Of a DNA stretch of 13,443 nucleotides, positions 6,357 through 13,443 are shown piece after piece. Within the stretch, counting starts at the first letter, position 1. Each line of letters begins with the position of its first letter. The notes beneath the pieces are model-generated. The model did no database searches and was not told the origin of the DNA. It saw only the letters and a program-made list of their open reading frames with translations. This stretch comes from Clostridiales bacterium (GTDB lineage Bacteria; Bacillota; Clostridia; Christensenellales; CAG-138): assembly GCA_012511925.1 (NCBI GenBank), contig JAAZFD010000008.1, positions 1 through 13,443 of the forward strand, read 5' to 3'. Made by a program: the position numbers and the translations under genes.

Positions 6357-9300
6357 TTATGCCTCTGCGGCAAAATTTCCTATCCTTGCAGAAACCACCT
6401 TTGAAACTCCCTTTTCCTGTTGGGAGATTCCATAAAGTGCATTGCAAGCCTCCATGCTGCCTTTTCTATGAGTTATCAGAATGAACTGCGTCTTTTTAGC
6501 GTAGGATTGCAAGTAATCCGTAAAGCGTGTAACATTCGACTCGTCTAACGATGCGTCTATCTCATCTAACAAGCAGAATGCCGTTGGCTTCAAGCCTAAA
6601 ATAGCAAACTGCAAAGCTATGGCGGTTAGCGCACGCTCTCCACCTGATAATGGGGCAAGCCCTTGTAGCTTTTTGCCGGGTATTTGCGCTAATATTTCTA
6701 TATCACAATTCAAAACATCGTCCTCGTTTGCCAAAGCTAAATCAGCACTGCCGCCTTGGAAAAGCTCAACAAAAACAAGCTTGAAGTTCTCACGAATAAG
6801 CTCAAACTTCTCCTTGAAATTTTCCTCCATGGTGCTTGTTAACTCTTCGATTAGCTTCATCAAATCGATTTCAGCTCGCCTCAAATCCTCATATTGTGAG
6901 TTCAATGTGCTATAACGCTCGGACAAATCACGATAATCCTCGATTGCATTCACTTTTATATCGCCCAACTCACGAATTGCGCGCCTTAGCTCGTCTGCCT
7001 GTTGGTGCGAAGAGGTAACTGCAATCTGCCTACGGAAAGCAAGCGCATTTTCGTAGGTAAGCTCGTAATCCTGCCAAATTTTGTCCTGCATTGAGGTTAA
7101 ATCAACCTCGCATTTATTCTGGGCAACCTCTTGTTTGTATAGCTTTTCTCGCTTATCGTTAAGCGCTTCACTATAGCTTTCTCGCTCGTTGCGGTACTTG
7201 CTAAGCGTATTGTTCATAGCTTCCCTTGCTTTTTCAAGCTCGGAATATTGCGTTTGAATATCGTCATTTATAGTCTTACGATTACCCAACTCCGCAACCT
7301 TTTGTGCCTTTGATTCGATTAACTGCTGCTTCTCGATTTCAAGCTGCGATACTGCCTTTTCGTCAATGTCCAACATGGCAATAGTAGCGCTCAAATCCTT
7401 AGCCAATCGCTTCTGCTCGTTTAGTTGAGAATCTGAATCCTTTTCCAGCGAAACAACCCTTATCTTTAATTCGGTATGCTTCTCGTTTAGTTGGGTAAGC
7501 GTATTTCGCATTCTGTTAAGAACCGCCTGCTCTTTGCCTACATCCTCTTGAGTTATATTCCTATTAGAGTCAAACTCCTCTTGCGATTCGTAGCCTAACT
7601 TTATCTGCGCTTCTATGTCTATTATGCTATCCGAAATGCGTTGCAATTCAATTTCCGAATGCTCAACCTGTTCGTTTTGCTTATCAAGCTGTTGTGAAAT
7701 AATATCAACCTTGTCAACCTGTTGAGCGTTTTTGATTTCGGTTGCATGGCGATTTCTCACACATTCAGAAACCATTAAATTCGCCTTTTCAAGCTGTTTG
7801 ACTATATCCTCTCTTGCAACCTTTTGAGAATTAAGCTGTTTTCGCTTTTCATCTAAAAGCCCCAACAAATCGATACATTCACGCTCTCTACCTAAAAGGC
7901 TGAATTCTTTTTTCGTGTTGCTACCACCTGTCATAGAACCGCCAGGGCTTATAATATCTCCGTCAGTGGTTGCTATTTTCAAGGTTTGTCCGACCCTTTT
8001 GTTAATCAGAATACCAACATCTAAATCTGAAACGATAATCGTTCTGCCCAAAAGATTTTCTACAACATTCTTGTATTTCGGATCGTAATCTATTAGTTCG
8101 GAAGCAACGCCATAGCAGCCATCAACATTTATTGCGTTGCGCTCTTCCCTCGTAAGCGTTTTAGGACGCATAGAGGTAATTGGCAAAAATGTTGCTCTGC
8201 CGTAGTTTTTCTCTCTCAAATAGTGAATCAAGGTTTTAGCCGATTGCTCCGTAGGCGTTACAATGTTTTGCAATGCAGAGGAAAGCGAGTTCTCGATAGC
8301 GTTCTCATAGATTTCAGGAACGCTGATAAGCTCTGCAACAACCCCCTCGATATTATCAGAAAGCGCAGAATTTCGCTCTGCATCCTGCATCAGCTTTTTA
8401 ATGCTAAGGTAATAGCCCTCATGCGCGCGCTTCATCTCGGTTAAAACATTGATTCTCGAACGCATACCCTCGATTGTTTGCTCTAAAGCCTTTATATCAT
8501 CGTTCTTCTTATTTAGATTGTAATTGCACTCGTTTACAGCCTTTGAAGCCAAATCAAGCGCCTTTGAATCGTTTTCAAGTTCGTTTTTCAGCTCGCCTAA
8601 CTCATTTTGGGCTTGCTTCAGCTCCTCTGTAAGCTCAATAGCCTTTAAGGCATAGGATTCATTAGAATTTTTAATCTCGTCTTTTCTTTCTAATAGCGAC
8701 TCCTTGTTTGCGTTAAGCCTTGAAATATTGCTTTTTGCATCGCTTATTCGGTTCATGGCATCGATAATTGAATTCTTTAAGTCCTCAACCGCCTGCTCTT
8801 TTTCCATAACCTCGATATTTAGCTTTACAATCTCTTTTTGAATATTGTCCCGCTCCTCACGCAAAGCATTCAAAACTTCTTCACGCTCAACAGATGAACC
8901 ATCATGCGTTGAAAGCATCTCGCTTAATGTCGCCTTATGCTCGGTATTCTGCTTAATACGTTCAAGTAGCTTTTCACGCTCTTTTTCAGAGTTCAAAATG
9001 CGCTCATCTAAAATATTGATTTCGCCAAGCTGTTTCTCTACACCTGCGGTCATCAACATAAGCTCGCTGTGTAAGGCTGAAAGTTTTTCGGAGATTTCCT
9101 TCTCTTCTCTTTCAATCTTTTCGCAATCCGTATTTGTGATTAGTCTTTGTTCCTCAATCTCTGCGATTTCGCCTTTAAGCTGTGCAATAGTTTCGTTTAT
9201 ATTCTTGCTGCGCTCGATAATTTTGTCGTGCTGATATAGAAACAGATTGATTTCAAGCTCTTTCAATTCATCACGCAAACGCAAATACTCGGCGGCAGTT

Positions 9301-9929
9301 TCGCTTTGCTCTTTCAATGGCTCTAAGCGTACTTCGATTTCAAAAAGAATATCGCTTAACCTCGTTAAGTTGGTTTGTGTGTTCTCTAAATTTCTGCAAG
9401 CCTCTTCTTTTCTGACCCTATATTTCATAATGCCAGCAGCTTCCTCAAAAGCCTTCCGGCGCTCGCTCGATTTGTTTGAAAGAATCTCCTCAACTTTGCC
9501 TTGCCCAACGATAGAATAGCCTTCCTTGCCTAAGCCGGTATCCCTCAAAAGCTCGTGAATATCCTTTAGTCTGCAGTTTGTGTTGTTAATGCAATATTCG
9601 CTTTCACCCGAACGAAAAACCCTGCGTGTAAGCGAAACCTCTGTAAAATCTATTGGTAATTTGCCGTCGGTATTATCAAAAACAAGGGTTACCTCGCAAT
9701 AGCCCTGTTGCTTGCGTGTGGCTGTACCTGCAAAAATAACATCCTCCATGCGTGCGCCTCTAAGCGTTTTTGCGCTTTGCTCTCCCAAAACCCAGCGAAT
9801 CGCATCGGCTACATTGCTTTTTCCACAGCCATTAGGACCTACTATAGCGGTAATTCCTTGGTCGAATATTATTTCGGTTTTTTTCGCAAACGATTTGAAA
9901 CCGTTAAGCTCTAATTTTACAAGTCGCAT
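6357..9929 (-). CDS. smc: Chromosome segregation/condensation ATPase SMC
   Basis: SMC dimers load with ScpA/ScpB near the origin and extrude DNA loops to condense and separate sister chromosomes. This is a full-length 1190-residue protein with the standard layout. The N-terminal head has Walker A GPNGCGKSN (31-39) and an R-loop region (ALRG-type, KTLRGAR at 54-60). A long coiled coil (about 165-510) leads to a hinge (about 520-680) containing YGVASELI and a glycine-rich SPGGSMTGGS. The return coiled coil (about 690-1040) leads to the C-terminal head, with signature LSGGERAL (1094-1101) and Walker B FCLLDEIDASLD (1118-1129). The ATG lies only 3 bp after the rnc stop and has no good Shine-Dalgarno, suggesting translational coupling to rnc. 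No domain is missing. In many Bacillota ftsY follows smc, but here rnj does. Confidence 0.97.
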   Translation of the reverse strand: MRLVKLELNGFKSFAKKTEIIFDQGITAIVGPNGCGKSNVADAIRWVLGEQSAKTLRGARMEDVIFAGTATRKQQGYCEVTLVFDNTDGKLPIDFTEVSLTRRVFRSGESEYCINNTNCRLKDIHELLRDTGLGKEGYSIVGQGKVEEILSNKSSERRKAFEEAAGIMKYRVRKEEACRNLENTQTNLTRLSDILFEIEVRLEPLKEQSETAAEYLRLRDELKELEINLFLYQHDKIIERSKNINETIAQLKGEIAEIEEQRLITNTDCEKIEREEKEISEKLSALHSELMLMTAGVEKQLGEINILDERILNSEKEREKLLERIKQNTEHKATLSEMLSTHDGSSVEREEVLNALREERDNIQKEIVKLNIEVMEKEQAVEDLKNSIIDAMNRISDAKSNISRLNANKESLLERKDEIKNSNESYALKAIELTEELKQAQNELGELKNELENDSKALDLASKAVNECNYNLNKKNDDIKALEQTIEGMRSRINVLTEMKRAHEGYYLSIKKLMQDAERNSALSDNIEGVVAELISVPEIYENAIENSLSSALQNIVTPTEQSAKTLIHYLREKNYGRATFLPITSMRPKTLTREERNAINVDGCYGVASELIDYDPKYKNVVENLLGRTIIVSDLDVGILINKRVGQTLKIATTDGDIISPGGSMTGGSNTKKEFSLLGRERECIDLLGLLDEKRKQLNSQKVAREDIVKQLEKANLMVSECVRNRHATEIKNAQQVDKVDIISQQLDKQNEQVEHSEIELQRISDSIIDIEAQIKLGYESQEEFDSNRNITQEDVGKEQAVLNRMRNTLTQLNEKHTELKIRVVSLEKDSDSQLNEQKRLAKDLSATIAMLDIDEKAVSQLEIEKQQLIESKAQKVAELGNRKTINDDIQTQYSELEKAREAMNNTLSKYRNERESYSEALNDKREKLYKQEVAQNKCEVDLTSMQDKIWQDYELTYENALAFRRQIAVTSSHQQADELRRAIRELGDIKVNAIEDYRDLSERYSTLNSQYEDLRRAEIDLMKLIEELTSTMEENFKEKFELIRENFKLVFVELFQGGSADLALANEDDVLNCDIEILAQIPGKKLQGLAPLSGGERALTAIALQFAILGLKPTAFCLLDEIDASLDESNVTRFTDYLQSYAKKTQFILITHRKGSMEACNALYGISQQEKGVSKVVSARIGNFAAEA

Positions 9930-9932
9930 TTG

Positions 9933-10616
9933 CTATTTAGCACCCTTCAACATTTCAATCGTTTTTTTTGCGGCATTTTGTCCCGCTTCGAGCTTGCTGT
10001 TTCCTTTGCCTGTTCCGTAGGGCTTATTCGCAATAATAACCCTTAATGTGAATTCGAGTTTATGAACGGGGCCTGTAGTTTCCACAACCTCGTATCGAAT
10101 TTCACCCATGTGCTTTTCTTGAACAAACTCCTGCAAAAAGGTTTTGTAATCCTTGTTATCGGCATTCACAAGCGCCTCTTCGATATTAAAGAACTTAGTA
10201 ATAAAGTCCTTAGCACCATCAAGGTTGCTATCAAGAAAAATTGCGCCAATAATTGCTTCAAGTGCATTAGAAAGTATTGAAGGTTTGTCCCTGCCGCCTG
10301 TCGATTCTTCGCCCGGGCTCATAAAAAGAAACTCTCCAACACCAATACGCTTTGCAATCTCATATAGAGTTGACTCTCGCACAATCTTAGCACGTGCCCT
10401 TGTCAAAGCGCCCTCGTCAACATTGCTAAAACGCTTGTAAAGAATTTCGCTCATGCAAAGCTCTAGAACTGAATCGCCCAAAAACTCTAACCTTTCGTTG
10501 TTGGGTATGCTTTGATTTTTTAGAGTATAGGAACTATGCGTAAGGGCAGTTTGAAGAAGCGCCTTATCTGAGAAAGAAAAGCCGATTAAACTTTCAAATC
10601 TTTCTATTTGAAGCAC
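9933..10616 (-). CDS. rnc: Ribonuclease III
   Basis: RNase III cleaves double-stranded RNA and processes rRNA precursors and structured mRNAs. The 227-residue product has the endonuclease domain (about 1-150) with signature NERLEFLGD (40-48), then a double-stranded-RNA-binding domain (about 156-225) with the typical C-terminal AGQNAAKKTIEML. Catalytic positions by motif are E41, E44, D48, E68 and E120. The position usually held by an aspartate (ILADxxEA) is asparagine here (ILSNALEA, N117, codon AAT at 10266-10268), which may alter metal binding. The start is GTG at 10614-10616, only 2 bp after the acpP stop, with AAAGG inside the end of acpP as ribosome binding site. The gene sits in the common acpP-rnc-smc order. 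Confidence 0.96.
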   Translation of the reverse strand: MLQIERFESLIGFSFSDKALLQTALTHSSYTLKNQSIPNNERLEFLGDSVLELCMSEILYKRFSNVDEGALTRARAKIVRESTLYEIAKRIGVGEFLFMSPGEESTGGRDKPSILSNALEAIIGAIFLDSNLDGAKDFITKFFNIEEALVNADNKDYKTFLQEFVQEKHMGEIRYEVVETTGPVHKLEFTLRVIIANKPYGTGKGNSKLEAGQNAAKKTIEMLKGAK

Positions 10617-10618
10617 AA

Positions 10619-10858
10619 TTAACCTTTCAGCTCGTCAATAGCAGAAACTATCTCGCCTACTGTGAGAGCTTTCATATTGCTAAGCATCTCCTCGGGAATC
10701 TCAACCGAGTATTTTTCCTCGATAACTGATGCAATCTCTATCATATTGATTGAGTCTGCGCCTAAATCGCCTATAACCTTAGATTCCAATGTGATTTTGC
10801 TTTCGGGAATTCCCAATTCCTCAGAAAATAACTTTCTTATCGCTTCAAAACTTGTCAT
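10619..10858 (-). CDS. acpP: Acyl carrier protein
   Basis: This 79-residue acidic protein carries growing acyl chains on a phosphopantetheine arm in fatty-acid synthesis. The attachment serine is S36 in GADSINMIE. The usual motif is DSL, so an isoleucine replaces the leucine after the serine, a conservative change. Overall length, the acidic helix II (MIEIASVIEEKY) and the C-terminal helix match AcpP rather than a polyketide or non-ribosomal carrier domain. The ATG at 10856-10858 has AGGA five bases upstream. It is the first gene of the acpP-rnc-smc-rnj unit, under the consensus promoter at 10925-10953. A specialised carrier protein is possible, but the acpP-rnc-smc context favours the housekeeping one. 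Confidence 0.93.
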   Translation of the reverse strand: MTSFEAIRKLFSEELGIPESKITLESKVIGDLGADSINMIEIASVIEEKYSVEIPEEMLSNMKALTVGEIVSAIDELKG

Positions 10859-10878
10859 ATCTATCCTACCTTTAGTTG

Positions 10879-10918
10879 TTAATTAGCCATAAAAGCAAAA
10901 AGTTCCCTTTTAATTAGC
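10879..10918. repeat. Pair of 9-bp direct repeats in the acpP leader
   Basis: TTAATTAGC occurs at 10879-10887 and again at 10910-10918, 31 bp apart, about three helical turns. The upstream copy overlaps the predicted transcription start. Spacing and position would suit a regulator binding one face of the DNA, but the AT-rich sequence makes chance plausible. Confidence 0.3.
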
Positions 10919-10924
10919 ATATTA

Positions 10925-10953
10925 AGTATAAACCAACTGTGATGAATTGTCAA
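10925..10953 (-). promoter_or_regulatory. Consensus promoter of the acpP-rnc-smc-rnj unit
   Basis: On the minus strand, a perfect TTGACA (10948-10953) and TATACT (10925-10930) are separated by 17 bp. Transcription would start near 10918, leaving a leader of about 60 nt before acpP. The -35 box lies inside a 13-bp palindrome, GAATTG-T-CAATTC (10944-10956), which could be an operator. It does not look like the FapR operator as I remember it. Confidence 0.8.
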
Positions 10954-10990
10954 TTCACAAGGGGGATAGAAATAAGTTGAATTATGTCGC

Positions 10991-11029
10991 AAAAACAAAA
11001 AAACGGGAGCTTACGCCCCCGTTTTTTTT
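10991..11029 (-). terminator. Strong intrinsic terminator of the dockerin-protein gene
   Basis: ACGGGAGC (11003-11010) and GCCCCCGT (11015-11022) form an 8-bp stem (one G-U pair) with loop TTAC. On the minus strand it is followed by seven T, G, then five T, about 17 bp after the stop codon. Eight T also follow on the plus strand (11022-11029), so it may work in both directions. It isolates the large gene from the acpP promoter. Confidence 0.9.
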
Positions 11030-11038
11030 ACTCTGCTT

Positions 11039-13443
11039 TTACGCAACACATTTTACAAGTATAAGCGTTGCATCACCGGTGTTCACCTTGCCATCGAGGT
11101 TGAAGTCTGCAGCATAAAAGCTATTGCCCTGCAATGACATCATTCCAGCAGCGTGTTTCAAAATCAATACTGCATCGCCTGTGTTTACAAGGTTATCGCA
11201 GTTCGCATCGCCTAAAATGTATGTAGGCATTTCGTCTGTGCTTGTTTTATAGCCGTTCCAAGTAGGCGAAGTCCAACCCACTTTTGCTTTATCATAATAG
11301 ATAGTAAACATGGGTGAGCATCCGTCAAACACCTTAGTGCCAAAGCTATTTGGTGCATCGCCTAAGAACTGTGCGCCACGCAATAATGAACTTGCATTGA
11401 AAGCATAATTCTTAATTGTGGTTACGTTTTCGGGAATCTCAATGATTTGCATACTCGTGCATTTATTAAACGCATACGCTCCGATTTCATCTAAAGCCTT
11501 AGGAAGCTCAATGCTTTGCAGGCTTGTACAATTCGTGAAAAGATAATCAGATATCTTTGTTAGGTTTTCGGGTAGGGTAGCGCTTGTAGCAGAACTGCAA
11601 TCACGGAAAGCGTTTGCACCTATCGTTGTAACAGAATCGGGAACTGCGATTTCCTCAAGTGCAATACAGTTTCTGAATGCCGAATCGCCAATGGTTTTCA
11701 ATCCGCTAAGCAACTCTAACTCTACAAGCCCTTTGCAGTTGAAAAATGCGTTTGCCTCAATCGTTTGAACTGATAGCGTAATTTTAGCAACGCCTAAGCA
11801 ATTTTTGAATGCCGAAGAACCTATAGTCATGGTTTCGGGCGCAACTGAAAATTCGCCTGTAAAGCCGGCAGGGCAAATCAATAGCGTTGTGCGGTTCTTG
11901 TTATAAACCGAACCCAAATGCGTGCTGAAGTTAGGGTTGTTCGCATCAACATTTATTGCTGTAAGGTTTACGCAATCCGAAAAAGCTGAACTATCGATTG
12001 AAGTTACAGACTTAGGAATTTGAATTGATTTTAGCCCAACACAAGCGGCAAATGCGCTTGCGCCAATAGTTTTTATGCTATCGGGAATCATTACTTCGGT
12101 AATCGCTGAACAACCGCTAAATGCTGATGAAGCAATCGCAGTAACGGGGTAGCCCTGAACGGTATTGGGAATAGTGATAACACCCTCTGCATTCTTTGAG
12201 CAATTTGTAATCGTAGCAGCACCGCCTGTGATTCTGTATGAAAGATACCTCGCAGAAGGATTGCTTATATAGGTAGGAATGCTATACAAGCCATTAACCT
12301 CGCCTATGCTGCTTCTTATTATGAACGCAAAGCCGTTATCGGTGTTTAGAATAGCAAGCAAGCCCTTGCCCTGTGCAGATGAACTCGCCAAGTACAAAAT
12401 GCCATTATCGTGGTCGTAGTTCATTGATTGAGTATAGGCAATCGTCAATTCTGTGTTTCCGATTTTAGTAGCTTTTCCTGTGCCTTTGTTAATCTCGCAC
12501 AAAACGCCATTGCCCGATTCGCTTGTAAGCACATATAGCTTGCCGTTGCTGTCAAAGGTAATAGAAATTGGTGTACCAGTGGAATCGATTTCTTTTAAAA
12601 GAGTAAGTGCGCAAGTCTCAAGGTTCATCGAGTACAATCCATGCTTAGATGTACCAACCTTGCCCAAGACATACATAGTATTCGAGCTGTAATCATAGCT
12701 CATATCGTAAACCTCAACGCTCTTATCAAAGAAAGTTGGTTGCATATCGAGATGATGCATTATGAAAGCCTTATCGAGTGTAAAACCATAAACATAATCG
12801 TTGTAAATCTCTGATGCAATAACCTTTTTGTCGCTGAATGCTGTAGCAAGCCTATTTTCAACCTTGCCATTATCGGGATTGATAGTAACCCAATCTTCAC
12901 CGCTAAAGCCGAAAAGTGTATTGCTCATCTCAACATTTTTATACTTGATACAATATGCCACAAAGCTATCGCTTGTGGTGTAAAGTGATGGGTCGTAGAT
13001 TCCGTCTGTAGGTTTAATAGTTACCGCACCGCCAACTGCTGCCGAAATAGTTGGTCTGGTGGTAAGCATAGGCATAAGAGTTGAATAGGCATTGTCATCA
13101 TGGAAGCCATACAAACCGAATGCCGACTTGAAGTTTAGTGCAATTCTAAAGCTCGCATTTATCTCCGTTGCGCGCATACCGTCAAAAACAGTTCCTGCTG
13201 CTCCGCTTTCAATAGCAAGGTTAGCGGTTGGGCCTTGAGCGCTCTGATAATAATCGAGTATATGCGAGAAAATCGTATAATCTCCCGTTTCCAGCCTGAG
13301 AAACTGACCGTATAAGGCGGATAAAGCATAAGAGCCTAAAATGCCAGATGCGGATGAATCCCAGTTGCTGATTGCTCTGCCGTAATTCCAGAAGGAAGCT
13401 CCGAAATTGCGCCAATCTGATATTCTCCAATGAATAGTTGAGC
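11039..13443 (-). CDS. Large secreted-type protein: peptidase-like region, beta-propeller, LRR_5 repeats and dockerin; 5' end beyond right edge
   Basis: The frame stays open from the TAA at 11039 to the right edge (about 800 residues), so the ATG at 13175-13177 is internal and not the start. From the N-terminal side: first, a region (about 13080-13443) with SYALSALYGQFLR and FRIALN...GLYGF, resembling the C-terminal part of M30/hyicolysin-like gluzincin metallopeptidases. Its HExxH motif would be off the window, so this is a weak call. Second, a beta-propeller-like region (about 12280-12925) of repeats such as LYVL...G..CEINKGTGKATKIG. Third, about ten BspA-type LRR_5 repeats. Last, a type I dockerin with two calcium loops. 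The dockerin implies secretion and docking to a cohesin scaffold or the cell surface. No signal peptide can be seen because the N-terminus is missing. The exact role (protease, adhesin or both) is unknown. Confidence 0.85.
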   Translation of the reverse strand, partial: STIHWRISDWRNFGASFWNYGRAISNWDSSASGILGSYALSALYGQFLRLETGDYTIFSHILDYYQSAQGPTANLAIESGAAGTVFDGMRATEINASFRIALNFKSAFGLYGFHDDNAYSTLMPMLTTRPTISAAVGGAVTIKPTDGIYDPSLYTTSDSFVAYCIKYKNVEMSNTLFGFSGEDWVTINPDNGKVENRLATAFSDKKVIASEIYNDYVYGFTLDKAFIMHHLDMQPTFFDKSVEVYDMSYDYSSNTMYVLGKVGTSKHGLYSMNLETCALTLLKEIDSTGTPISITFDSNGKLYVLTSESGNGVLCEINKGTGKATKIGNTELTIAYTQSMNYDHDNGILYLASSSAQGKGLLAILNTDNGFAFIIRSSIGEVNGLYSIPTYISNPSARYLSYRITGGAATITNCSKNAEGVITIPNTVQGYPVTAIASSAFSGCSAITEVMIPDSIKTIGASAFAACVGLKSIQIPKSVTSIDSSAFSDCVNLTAINVDANNPNFSTHLGSVYNKNRTTLLICPAGFTGEFSVAPETMTIGSSAFKNCLGVAKITLSVQTIEANAFFNCKGLVELELLSGLKTIGDSAFRNCIALEEIAVPDSVTTIGANAFRDCSSATSATLPENLTKISDYLFTNCTSLQSIELPKALDEIGAYAFNKCTSMQIIEIPENVTTIKNYAFNASSLLRGAQFLGDAPNSFGTKVFDGCSPMFTIYYDKAKVGWTSPTWNGYKTSTDEMPTYILGDANCDNLVNTGDAVLILKHAAGMMSLQGNSFYAADFNLDGKVNTGDATLILVKCVA
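11042..11218 (-). other. Type I dockerin domain at the C-terminus
   Basis: There are two calcium-binding loops, DANCDNLVNTGD and DFNLDGKVNTGD, each with D, N, D, N and D at loop positions 1, 3, 5, 9 and 12, followed by a helix (AVLILKHAAG and ATLILVKC). Both loops carry T-G at positions 10-11, the residues that usually contact cohesin. This symmetry would permit the dual-binding mode known for type I dockerins. The domain ends three residues after the second helix. Confidence 0.9.
11258..12154 (-). repeat. About ten tandem LRR_5 (BspA/Treponema type) repeats
   Basis: Units of 21-23 residues follow the pattern 'v.tIg..AF.nC..L..i.iP.s', for example KTIGASAFAACVGLKSIQIP and TTIGANAFRDCSSATSATLP. 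One larger insertion after the third unit (around YNKNRTTLLICPAGF) is the hairpin often found in these proteins. Such repeats form a curved solenoid used for adhesion or protein binding at the surface of gut and oral bacteria. Unit boundaries are approximate. Confidence 0.85.

Noticed and set aside
8845..9519. Serine-rich plus-strand frames opposite smc, and similar ones opposite cdaA and rnc.
   Set aside because: Their composition (many Ser, Leu, Phe) is what appears when coiled-coil or charged genes are read in reverse. The minus-strand genes are unambiguous.
10879..10920. A 13-codon open frame (ATG to TAA) in the acpP leader that could be a leader peptide.
   Set aside because: Its ATG lies on the predicted transcription start with no room for a ribosome binding site, and its ends are formed by the two AT-rich direct repeats. 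Nothing suggests attenuation, and no terminator-like hairpin follows.
13175..13177. ATG as the start of the dockerin/LRR protein.
   Set aside because: The same frame continues without a stop through 13441 to the edge and encodes plausible protein sequence (SYALSALYGQFLR and others). The codon is therefore internal.
13221..13430. A 69-residue minus-strand frame near the right edge.
   Set aside because: It overlaps, in another frame, the open continuation of the dockerin protein, which reads as sensible protein.
1..13443. Defence systems, prophage genes, insertion sequences, CRISPR arrays, tRNA or rRNA genes.
   Set aside because: Every substantial gene was identified as housekeeping, transport or surface function, and no repeat-spacer pattern, transposase or cloverleaf sequence was seen.

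Overview
The window looks like chromosome of a low-GC anaerobic member of the Bacillota, most likely class Clostridia. This is inferred from gene content: a CdaA/CdaR c-di-AMP module, RNase J, the acpP-rnc-smc order, a BspA-like leucine-rich-repeat protein ending in a type I dockerin, strong Bacillota-type -35/-10 boxes, and use of ATG, GTG and TTG starts. TGA acts as a stop (cdaA and rnj end in TGA), so the code is standard. I cannot fix the genus.

Layout, left to right. At the left edge is the N-terminal fragment of a leftward MATE-type efflux transporter, with its own promoter inside a split palindrome. Next is a leftward three-gene unit, cdaA > cdaR > P-loop ATPase (about 3095 down to 236), with a 4-bp overlap and an 8-bp gap between genes and a promoter at 3126-3154. 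A single rightward gene, an MFS exporter (3267-4523), diverges from cdaA across a 170-bp regulatory region containing two facing promoters and inverted repeats. It converges on the next leftward unit across 157 bp holding two hairpins, one of them a perfect GC-rich palindrome that resembles a dispersed intergenic repeat. That unit is acpP > rnc > smc > rnj (10858 down to 4681), tightly packed and driven by a consensus promoter at 10925-10953. Upstream, after a strong intrinsic terminator, lies a large leftward secreted-type protein that runs off the right edge: a region resembling the C-terminal part of a gluzincin (M30-like) peptidase, a beta-propeller-like region, about ten LRR_5 repeats, and a type I dockerin.

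How the genes fit together. CdaA makes c-di-AMP and CdaR is its membrane-anchored regulator; the third gene is a MinD/CobQ-like ATPase of unknown role, in the place where glmM usually sits. The acpP operon joins acyl-carrier function, dsRNA cleavage (RNase III), chromosome condensation (SMC) and 5'-end mRNA decay (RNase J). The dockerin protein suggests that the cell assembles extracellular enzymes or adhesins on cohesin scaffolds.

Most of the window is housekeeping sequence. I found no convincing new defence, mobile or RNA-guided system, and no tRNA, rRNA, CRISPR array or insertion sequence. The most notable items are the dockerin/LRR/peptidase-like architecture, the operon arrangements, a D-to-N change at an RNase III metal-ligand position, and the palindromic elements at promoters and intergenic sites. 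No stretch longer than 300 bases lacks a gene.
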